NCBI GenBank assembly: GCA_026395475.1
Contig: JAPLYQ010000141.1
Span: 1-12,966, forward strand
Direction: 5' to 3'
DNA length: 12,966 bases
Origin: Candidatus Roizmanbacteria bacterium
GTDB lineage: Bacteria > Patescibacteriota > Microgenomatia > UBA1406 > GWC2-37-13
Part shown: piece by piece, positions 7,543 to 12,966 of the stretch
Layout of the letters: every line of letters starts with the position of its first letter
How positions within the stretch are numbered: the stretch's first letter is position 1
Made by a program: the position numbers and the translations under genes
Notes under the pieces: generated by a model
Databases searched by the model: none
Told to the model about the DNA's origin: nothing
The model's input: the letters and a program-made list of their open reading frames with translations, nothing else

Positions 7543-8586
7543 ATGCCTAGGTATACTCGCGCTGCAGTTCTGGAGGTGTTGGGCCAACCTCTTGCGATTA
7601 GGGAAATCCTCCTCCCAGATTTGCTGCCCGGCCAGGTTCTGGTCAAGGTCTTCTTCAGTGGCGTCTGCCGTAGCCAACTCATGGAAGTGAATGGTGGACG
7701 AGGATCAGATCCCTGGTTGCCCCACTTGCTTGGTCATGAAGGTTCGGGCCAGGTGCTTGAGGTCGGAAAAGGCGTTACCAAAGTCCTCCCGGGCGATGAG
7801 GTAATTCTTGGCTGGGTAAAGGGGGAAGGCCTAGACGCTCCAGGCGCCAAGTATCTTTGCGCTGGTCAGACCATCAACTCCGGCAAGGTAACCACCTTCA
7901 GCAACTACACGGTCGTATCGGAAAGTCGTGTAGTCAGGAAACCGTCGGGGCTCCCCCTGGATGTCGCTGTCTTGTTTGGCTGCGCATTACCCACCGGGGC
8001 AGGGATGGTACTTAATGAACTACAGCCTGCCGTTGGAAGTTCCGTGGTTGTCCTGGGTTTGGGAGGTATCGGTTTAAGCGCGTTGATGGCGCTTTGCGCA
8101 TTTGAGTGCAAAGATGTCATCGCGATTGATCTTTCAGACGAGAAGTTGGCTCTGGCAAAGGAGTTTGGTGCAACCCATGTTCTCAACCCCTCGCGGGACA
8201 ATGTGCTCGAAAAAGTACTGAAATTGACTTCAGGTGGAGCAGATGCGTGTGTCGAATCTGCGGGTACGGCGGCTAGCATCGAATTGGGTTTCGCATTGAT
8301 ACGCAAGGGAGGGGGCAAGTTGCTCTTTGCCTCTCACCCAGCCGAAGGTGAAATGATCCGACTCGCTCCTCACGAACTGATCAGTGGCAAACGAATTGCG
8401 GGTAGTTGGGGGGGGGGCTCCATGCCGGACAGGGATATCCCCCGAATGTTCAAGATATTCAGCGACTGCAACGTCCCTCTCGATCGCCTGCTAACTAGGC
8501 GCTATCGGTTGGAGGAAATCAATCGTGCCTTGGACGATCTCGAGGCGGGAACGGTGTTTCGACCGCTGATAGCCATGGATCATTGA
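7543..8586 (+). CDS. Zinc-dependent alcohol dehydrogenase (MDR family)
   Basis: The 347-residue protein is a medium-chain dehydrogenase. Catalytic zinc ligands are visible: Cys42 in GVCRSQ, His65-Glu66 in GHEGSG, and Cys147 in FGCALPTGAG. The nucleotide motif GLGGIG is at 172-177, and the acidic residue in IAIDLSDEK suggests NAD(H). The lobe that carries four structural-zinc cysteines in class I/III alcohol dehydrogenases (roughly residues 85-125) has only one cysteine (KYLCAGQ), so the structural zinc is probably absent. A run of ten G bases (8408-8417) encodes the WGGGS turn. It lies 47 bases after the methyltransferase gene, without a clear ribosome site. A nearby ATG at 7535 is out of frame and stops at once. 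The likely role is oxidation or reduction of a sugar or chain-extended alcohol in this pathway; substrate unknown. Confidence 0.85.
   Translation: MPRYTRAAVLEVLGQPLAIREILLPDLLPGQVLVKVFFSGVCRSQLMEVNGGRGSDPWLPHLLGHEGSGQVLEVGKGVTKVLPGDEVILGWVKGEGLDAPGAKYLCAGQTINSGKVTTFSNYTVVSESRVVRKPSGLPLDVAVLFGCALPTGAGMVLNELQPAVGSSVVVLGLGGIGLSALMALCAFECKDVIAIDLSDEKLALAKEFGATHVLNPSRDNVLEKVLKLTSGGADACVESAGTAASIELGFALIRKGGGKLLFASHPAEGEMIRLAPHELISGKRIAGSWGGGSMPDRDIPRMFKIFSDCNVPLDRLLTRRYRLEEINRALDDLEAGTVFRPLIAMDH
8408..8417 (+). repeat. Poly-G tract (10 G) inside the dehydrogenase gene
   Basis: Ten consecutive G bases are read in frame as Gly-Gly-Gly of the WGGGS turn. A run this long is uncommon in a coding region of balanced composition and could slip during replication. 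In the state seen, the gene is open. Confidence 0.85.
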
Positions 8587-8613
8587 GTCGAAGCGCACTG
8601 GGATAGCTTTCTG

Positions 8614-10002
8614 ATGACTAGCCGAACAGTTTTTGTATCTGGTAACTTCAACGTCCTTCATCCTGGACATCTACGTCTGCTGCGCTTCGCAAGGGATTGT
8701 GGCGATAGACTGGTTGTTGGCGTTCAATCTGATCGTATTGCAGGCGCTGCCGCTCATGTACCAGAGCAACTTCTGCTGGAAGGCGTACAAAGCAACAGTT
8801 GGGTAGATGAAGCATTTCTGATGAATGAGCCAGTGGCCAACGTGATTGACCGCTTACATCCCGATATTGTCGTCAAAGGCAAGGAACATGAGTCTCTCTT
8901 CAATCCAGAACTCGATGTCCTAAGGCGGTTTGGGGGCCGGTTGCTGTTTAGCTCCGGTGAAACCGTATTCTCCTCCGTTGATTTGTTGCGTAAGGAATTC
9001 ACGGAAACAGACTACCGATCGATTAAATTGCCACGAGACTTTATGGGGCGTCACGGAATCGGAGGCGCAAGGCTTGAGACCTTGTTGCAGCAATTCGCGT
9101 CGATCAAAGTCTGCGTGATAGGCGATCTAATCGTCGATGAGTACATAACCTGCGAACCTTTGGGTATGTCGCAGGAAGACCCGACCATTGTGGTGTCGCC
9201 CATAGACTCCGCACGATTTATGGGCGGAGCAGGAATTGTTGCTGCCCACGCTGCGGGCCTGGGTGCCAAGACTCATTTTGTATCCGTTACTGGCGCGGAT
9301 GCCCCTAGAGAGTTTGCCAAGGCACAACTCGCAACGGCTGGCGTCAGGGCTAGTCTGCTGACGGACGACAGTCGTCCAACGACCTTGAAACAGAGATTTC
9401 GCTGCAAGGGCAAGACGCTGCTCCGAGTAAGTCATTTGCATCAAAGCGCTATCCCTCTCCAGCTTCAAGCCTCGTTGCTGGAGTGCATCGAAGAGGCTGT
9501 GGAAGACGCTAATCTACTGGTTTTTTCGGACCCCATGGCGAAGGCTAGGGGATTAATGCTCGCTGCGGATAGCCAGTCGTCTTCCCAGGTAGGAGACATC
9601 AGTCGCTTCAAGAACATGGATCTGCTCACCCCAACCGAGCGCGAGGCTCGAATCAGCACGCGTAACCGCGAAGACGGCTTGGTCGTCCTAGCTGAGTCGC
9701 TTCGCCAGCAGTCGGCTGCCGAGAATATCCTTCTAAAGTTGGGTGAAGAGGGCCTGATGGTCCATGCGGGCGATGAAGCGGGCTCCAATTGGCTGACAGA
9801 CCGCATTGGCAGCTTAAATTCGGCACCGAAGGACGTTGCTGGCGCGGGAGACTCACTCCTTATCGCCAGTGCGCTTACATTGGCCTGTGGCGGAAACATT
9901 TGGGAGGCGGCCAGTCTCGGTTCCTTGGCTGCAGCAGTGCAAGTTGGCCGGGTGGGGAACACCCCAATACAATTTGCAGAGATACTTCAGGAACTGGGCT
10001 GA
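8614..10002 (+). CDS. Fused nucleotidyltransferase-PfkB sugar kinase (HldE-like, reversed order)
   Basis: The 462-residue protein has two domains. Residues 1 to about 135 are a cytidylyltransferase-fold nucleotidyltransferase with the HPGH motif at 16-19 and VVKGKEHE where HldE has a 'KG.dy' loop. Residues from about 165 to 460 are a PfkB-family kinase: VIGDLIVDEY, FMGGAGIVAAH, LLTPTEREAR, and AGAGD with catalytic Asp413. E. coli HldE phosphorylates D-glycero-D-manno-heptose 7-phosphate and then adenylylates it, but has the kinase first and the transferase last; here the order is reversed. The stretch where HldE has DPKG reads ADSQSSSQ (about 318-325), so the substrate may not be the standard heptose phosphate. 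The stop overlaps the next start (TGATG at 10000-10004), implying coupled translation with the second nucleotidyltransferase. A role in activating a heptose-like or modified sugar is inference. Confidence 0.82.
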   Translation: MTSRTVFVSGNFNVLHPGHLRLLRFARDCGDRLVVGVQSDRIAGAAAHVPEQLLLEGVQSNSWVDEAFLMNEPVANVIDRLHPDIVVKGKEHESLFNPELDVLRRFGGRLLFSSGETVFSSVDLLRKEFTETDYRSIKLPRDFMGRHGIGGARLETLLQQFASIKVCVIGDLIVDEYITCEPLGMSQEDPTIVVSPIDSARFMGGAGIVAAHAAGLGAKTHFVSVTGADAPREFAKAQLATAGVRASLLTDDSRPTTLKQRFRCKGKTLLRVSHLHQSAIPLQLQASLLECIEEAVEDANLLVFSDPMAKARGLMLAADSQSSSQVGDISRFKNMDLLTPTEREARISTRNREDGLVVLAESLRQQSAAENILLKLGEEGLMVHAGDEAGSNWLTDRIGSLNSAPKDVAGAGDSLLIASALTLACGGNIWEAASLGSLAAAVQVGRVGNTPIQFAEILQELG

Positions 10003-10691
10003 TGCGGGCAATTCTCCTTGCCGCTGGCTTTGGTACCCGACTGCGGCCTTTGACGAATTCGATTCCGAAATGCCTGGTGCCCGTTAAGGGAAAGCCGCTT
10101 CTGGAGATATGGCTGGAGCGCCTGGTAAAGGCTGGCGTGGGGCCATTCTTGATAAACACCCACTATCTGCCCGAGCAAGTGAAAGCCTATATTGAATCGA
10201 GTCCTTATCGAGATCAAGTGTCCTTGTTTCACGAACATGACCTGCTTGGGACTGCGGGAACCCTGATCGCCAATCTGGACTTTTTTCAGGGCGAAGATGG
10301 ACTGCTGATCCATGCAGACAACTATTGTCTCGCAGATTTCCCCGCCTTTGTTCAGACTCACTTGAACCGACCGCCAGAATGCCTTATGACCATGATGACA
10401 TTTCGCACTGACGATCCTGCTGCCTGCGGGATCGTTGAGCTGAATGGCTGCGGCATCATGGTCGGGTTTCACGAGAAGGCCGCATCCCCGCCAGGGAATT
10501 TGGCAAATGGCGCCGTTTATATTCTCTCGTCCGAACTTATTGACATGATAGGCAAAGAGCGAAATGGCGTGAAAGATTTTAGTACCGAAATTATGCCTAA
10601 TCTTGTGGGCAAGACTTGCGTCTACGAAACAGCCGAAGTTTTCATGGATATTGGCACGCCGAAAATGTACGATAGGGCTAACAGTATTTGA
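10002..10691 (+). CDS. Sugar-1-phosphate nucleotidyltransferase, HddC-like
   Basis: The 229-residue protein starts with the nucleotidyltransferase signature AAGFGTRLRPLT (residues 7-18) followed by PKCLVPV, and has HADNY at 104-108 with the metal-binding Asp106. HEKA and the C-terminal FMDIGTPKMY are typical of the short GDP-mannose/GDP-heptose pyrophosphorylase group, in which HddC makes GDP-D-glycero-D-manno-heptose from the 1-phosphate. Length fits HddC rather than the longer RmlA or GlmU. ATG 10002 overlaps the previous stop, with AGGA a few bases upstream, and is preferred to an upstream frame-open start at 9789, which would add 71 residues unrelated to the family and lies wholly inside the kinase gene. 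Together with the kinase fusion it would make an activated sugar for a glycosyltransferase. The nucleotide (GTP, CTP or UTP) and the sugar cannot be told from sequence alone. Confidence 0.82.
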   Translation: MRAILLAAGFGTRLRPLTNSIPKCLVPVKGKPLLEIWLERLVKAGVGPFLINTHYLPEQVKAYIESSPYRDQVSLFHEHDLLGTAGTLIANLDFFQGEDGLLIHADNYCLADFPAFVQTHLNRPPECLMTMMTFRTDDPAACGIVELNGCGIMVGFHEKAASPPGNLANGAVYILSSELIDMIGKERNGVKDFSTEIMPNLVGKTCVYETAEVFMDIGTPKMYDRANSI

Positions 10692-11932
10692 TGAACGCGT
10701 TCACTCTTATCAATCGCAATCTCATCGAAATACGGTCCGGCGGTTGGGCAGTCCTTTTTAGAAAGTCACTAACCATTACCAGGCTGACGCTGAGCCCGCT
10801 GATCGGGGGAGTAGTTGTTTTAGTCTGCTATGCCCTGAGCCCGTTTGTAATGATTCGATTCGGGCATCTCTATACATCAAGGATCGGCCATCTTTGCTAC
10901 AACATGGACAACTATCTCGCCGCGAGACGGGAACGCGGGTCCAAAGAGTGGGGGGTTTTCAAGACTGACGGCCGCATTTCAAACAAGGCCATTTATTTTC
11001 TATGGAAGCAGCAGGAAAGAATTTTTTTCACTGGTTTTGCCGGCTTTCCTATCTGGTTTCTTCAAACCCTGATGCCAGGCTCCCGTTTGCTTATCTCCTG
11101 GCGCAACGAAATGCATCCGGATGTTTCTTGCATTTCTGCAACGCCAACAAATGTTTGCTTAAGCAATTCCGACGAGATCAAGGGCAGCAAGCTTATGCAT
11201 GCGCACGGGATAACTTCCCCATTTATCTGTTTGCACAACAGGGATTCCGCATATCTGGATCATTACGGTTCGGATGGAAACGTACACGATTACAGGGATT
11301 TTGATTTTTCCGATTTTGAACCGGCCATCCAAAAAATTACAGCATCTGGCACCATGGCAGTGCGGCTGGGAGAGATGACTAAATCAGAGTATCGAATCGA
11401 AAATCCGAAATTCGTGTCGATCACCGGCCCCAAGAGATCGGATTTCTCCGATGTCTATCTGATCGAGAAATGCCAATTCTTCGTGGGGGGGGCCACAGGG
11501 TTTTCGAGTGTATCGAGTCTATTCCGCAAGCCACAACTGCTGGTTAACTACACTCCGTTCCGGCTTCATGAGCTATCGGCATGGGCCGCCGATTCCCTGG
11601 TCGTACCGAAAAAACTCTACAAGACCAGCGAGTCAAGGTATCTCCATTTCTCCGAGATGGCCGCCCTTTCCTATGATATTCACTACAAAGGCGACTTTTT
11701 TGGCGATCTCGGGCTTCGCGTGGTAGACAACTCCCCCGAGGAAATTGCCGATGCGATAGTTGAAATGCAAGCTCGAATAACGGGGAAGTGGTTCGACTCC
11801 GTTGTTCAACAGCAGCTTCAAGATTCATTCTGGGATTCAGTCAGCGGCGTAAGCCACGCGGACACCATACGGCATCACCTGCGAATAACGCTCAGCAGCA
11901 CTTTCCTCGAGAGAAACCAGAGCTTGATCTGA
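10691..11932 (+). CDS. TIGR04372-like putative glycosyltransferase
   Basis: The predicted protein is 413 residues from ATG 10691, which overlaps the preceding TGA (TGATG); the in-frame TTG three bases earlier is less likely. Near the N-terminus, residues about 32-56 (LSPLIGGVVVLVCYALSPFV) form a hydrophobic, probably membrane-associated segment. Motifs recalled from the TIGR04372 family of predicted surface-polysaccharide glycosyltransferases are RIGHL with YNMDNYL, ISNKAIYFLW, SPFICLHNRDSAYL, a DYRDFDFSDFEPAI block, and a C-terminal FVGGATGFSSVSSLF, which resembles a nucleotide-sugar-binding GT-B loop. The gene follows two sugar-activation genes, consistent with transfer of the activated sugar at the inner membrane. 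A G8 run (11485-11492) encodes the VGGA part. Family assignment is from memory of motifs; donor and acceptor are unknown. Confidence 0.68.
   Translation: MNAFTLINRNLIEIRSGGWAVLFRKSLTITRLTLSPLIGGVVVLVCYALSPFVMIRFGHLYTSRIGHLCYNMDNYLAARRERGSKEWGVFKTDGRISNKAIYFLWKQQERIFFTGFAGFPIWFLQTLMPGSRLLISWRNEMHPDVSCISATPTNVCLSNSDEIKGSKLMHAHGITSPFICLHNRDSAYLDHYGSDGNVHDYRDFDFSDFEPAIQKITASGTMAVRLGEMTKSEYRIENPKFVSITGPKRSDFSDVYLIEKCQFFVGGATGFSSVSSLFRKPQLLVNYTPFRLHELSAWAADSLVVPKKLYKTSESRYLHFSEMAALSYDIHYKGDFFGDLGLRVVDNSPEEIADAIVEMQARITGKWFDSVVQQQLQDSFWDSVSGVSHADTIRHHLRITLSSTFLERNQSLI
11485..11492 (+). repeat. Poly-G tract (8 G) inside the glycosyltransferase gene
   Basis: Eight consecutive G bases, read in frame across the Val-Gly-Gly-Ala codons of the conserved C-terminal loop. 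Shorter than the G10 tract and less likely to be unstable. Confidence 0.8.
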
Positions 11933-11971
11933 ACCCTTCGACCAATTATTTGTTATCTAAATCTGCCTTTC

Positions 11972-12517
11972 ATGGTTGCCATGGTGCAAGAAAAAGCAAA
12001 GCCTGCCTGTTTCATATTGGATGTCGACGGTGTCATGACCACCGGCCATTTTTTTTATACCGCCGATGGCAAGGCCATGAAGATATTTGGCCCAGACGAT
12101 AACGATGGCCTTTCTTTGCTCAAGCAACACATCGAGATTCGGTTTATCACTGGCGACAAGAAAGGTCTCCCCATTTCTAGGAAGCGCATTGTCGATGACA
12201 TGAACTTTCCGCTGGATGTGGTCAGCACAATTCGCCGGGTTGAATGGATTAGCGAGCGATATCCCCTCGACAAAGTCATTTACATGGGGGACGGCATCTT
12301 TGACCACTACGTCATGCGCGAAGTGGGGTACGCGATTGCTCCCGCCAACGCCGACAAACTCGCAAAGCAGCACGCACAGTATGTGACTGAGCGCTCAGGC
12401 GGGGATCGTGCGGTCGCGGAAGCCTGTTTGCATCTCATGGAAAAATTCTTCACGCCTTACAATCCTGGCGAGTTGCCCGCTGCCCAGGGGAAACTCTCGG
12501 GAGAATGGGCGGTATGA
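11972..12517 (+). CDS. KdsC-like HAD phosphatase
   Basis: The 181-residue protein is a capless HAD hydrolase of KdsC type and length. It shows DVDGVMT with nucleophile Asp17 and Asp19, ITGDK as motif II, GDGIFD as motif IV, IAPANA, and the C-terminal R-x-GG-x-x-AV tail (RSGGDRAV) typical of 3-deoxy-D-manno-octulosonate 8-phosphate phosphatase. Motif IV usually reads GDD..D and the region before it differs from KdsC (no clear 'G..DK' block), so the substrate is probably a related phosphorylated sugar or sugar acid rather than Kdo-8-phosphate itself. No KdsA, KdsB or NeuB homologue is visible here. The 39-base AT-rich leader lacks a clear ribosome site; ATG 11972 and ATG 11981 are both possible starts. 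A T8 run lies at 12049-12056. Its 3' end overlaps the next gene by four bases, implying a joint function. Confidence 0.8.
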   Translation: MVAMVQEKAKPACFILDVDGVMTTGHFFYTADGKAMKIFGPDDNDGLSLLKQHIEIRFITGDKKGLPISRKRIVDDMNFPLDVVSTIRRVEWISERYPLDKVIYMGDGIFDHYVMREVGYAIAPANADKLAKQHAQYVTERSGGDRAVAEACLHLMEKFFTPYNPGELPAAQGKLSGEWAV

Positions 12518-12966
12518 TTCATCAAAGGCTCCAATCGTTCCTGCATAAGAGGCGATGCACCTTGCTCGGTGTGGGGCCTATGAGCGTGAACTGTGTCGAT
12601 GCCGCGATTGAGCTATCGAACGAACACGAAGTTCCGATCCTGATGATCGCCAGCCGGCGCCAAATTGACTCAGCTGAGTTTAATGGCGGTTACGTCAATA
12701 ACTGGACGACGGCGGAGTTTGCCCGCTATGTCATTGATCGCGACAAGAAAGGCAAGATATTCCTGGCGCGTGATCATGGCGGGCCATGGCAGAACACCAA
12801 GGAAGCCGAGAACAATCTTAGCCTGCGCCGGGCAATGGAATCGGCAAAGGCGTCCTACCGCGCCGACCTGGAAGCAGGCTTCCAGATTTTACACATTGAT
12901 CCAAGCATAGATATTCATGGTCAGCCCGATATAGACGAGATTTTGGATCGTATCTTCGAGCTTTAC
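12514..12966 (+). CDS. KbaZ/GatZ-like tagatose-bisphosphate aldolase family protein (partial)
   Basis: A frame opening at ATG 12514, in an ATGA overlap with the previous stop, stays open to the last base (151 codons), so the gene is cut by the window edge. The residues CTLLGVGPMSVNCVDAAIEL, then LMIASRRQID, GGYVNNWTTAEF, ARDHGGPWQN, AMESAK and AGFQILHIDPS line up in order with E. coli KbaZ/GatZ, where HPLVLEAAI, LIEATSNQVDQ, GGYTGMTPADF, GGDHLGPNRWQN and AGFKKIHLDCS occur. KbaZ/GatZ are TIM-barrel partners of the class II tagatose-1,6-bisphosphate aldolase and are called non-catalytic because activity needs KbaY/GatY. No such partner is in the window. The metal-type His in DHGGP is kept, and IASRRQID differs from the canonical loop, so this may be an independent aldolase on a different phosphorylated sugar. 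Coupling to the KdsC-like phosphatase supports a two-step job. Confidence 0.78.
   Translation, partial: MIHQRLQSFLHKRRCTLLGVGPMSVNCVDAAIELSNEHEVPILMIASRRQIDSAEFNGGYVNNWTTAEFARYVIDRDKKGKIFLARDHGGPWQNTKEAENNLSLRRAMESAKASYRADLEAGFQILHIDPSIDIHGQPDIDEILDRIFELY

Noticed and set aside
9465..9962. Long open frame on the - strand opposite the kinase domain, and similar ones at 5168-5659 and 7905-8318
   Set aside because: All lie antisense to genes with clear motifs, show no recognisable domains and look like compositional shadows.
9789..10001. Upstream extension of the HddC-like frame inside the kinase gene
   Set aside because: The extra residues show no family similarity and the frame lies wholly over a well-supported kinase domain; ATG 10002 begins the exact nucleotidyltransferase signature.
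11924..11965. AT-rich leader before the KdsC-like gene with a TATCTA box as a possible promoter
   Set aside because: No -35-like element at a normal distance; the stretch is short and the genes are co-oriented, so an internal promoter is not supported.
1..12966. tRNA, rRNA, CRISPR array, transposase or integrase genes
   Set aside because: None was seen on reading both strands; nearly every base is within a coding frame of a biosynthetic gene.

Overview
The window looks like part of a surface-glycan (LPS O-antigen, core or capsule type) biosynthesis locus from a Gram-negative bacterium, probably a proteobacterium. Pointers are a heptose-type kinase/nucleotidyltransferase, an HddC-like nucleotidyltransferase, a KdsC-like phosphatase and a predicted glycosyltransferase. 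Base composition is roughly balanced (a little over 50% GC by eye). Nothing in the sequence fixes the genus. All thirteen genes lie on the + strand, with gaps of at most 92 bases and several start/stop overlaps, so they probably form one long operon that continues past both window edges. I see no tRNA, rRNA, insertion sequence, integrase or CRISPR array, and no gene-free stretch longer than 300 bases.

Layout. Bases 1-229 are the C-terminal end of a transketolase/E1-beta-like subunit. Bases 252-3776 hold a small-molecule carbon-chain module: a DmpF/MhpF-like acylating aldehyde dehydrogenase, its usual partner DmpG/MhpE-like 4-hydroxy-2-oxoacid aldolase, an HpcH/HpaI-type aldolase starting at TTG, and an SDR. 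Bases 3869-8586 hold a sugar-modification module: an acetolactate-synthase-like thiamine-diphosphate enzyme fused in frame to a SAM methyltransferase, a second zinc-finger-type C-methyltransferase whose frame is broken by an apparent one-base deletion near 6479, and a zinc alcohol dehydrogenase. Bases 8614-11932 hold sugar activation and transfer: a fused nucleotidyltransferase-kinase in the reverse order to HldE, an HddC-like nucleotidyltransferase and a TIGR04372-like glycosyltransferase. Bases 11972-12966 hold a KdsC-like HAD phosphatase and the start of a KbaZ/GatZ-like aldolase-family protein, which runs off the window and is open to its last base.

How the genes may work together (inference). 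Three unrelated aldolase families, two thiamine-type enzymes, two methyltransferases and three dehydrogenases sit beside sugar-nucleotide genes. This suggests synthesis of an unusual chain-extended or branched, C-methylated sugar, or of an unusual acyl substituent on a sugar, destined for a surface polysaccharide. One testable model: the dehydrogenase/aldolase pair runs in the synthetic direction to make a 4-hydroxy-2-oxoacid, and the ThDP enzyme transfers its decarboxylated acyl unit to a keto-sugar, as YerE does with pyruvate for yersiniose. The end product cannot be read from this window.
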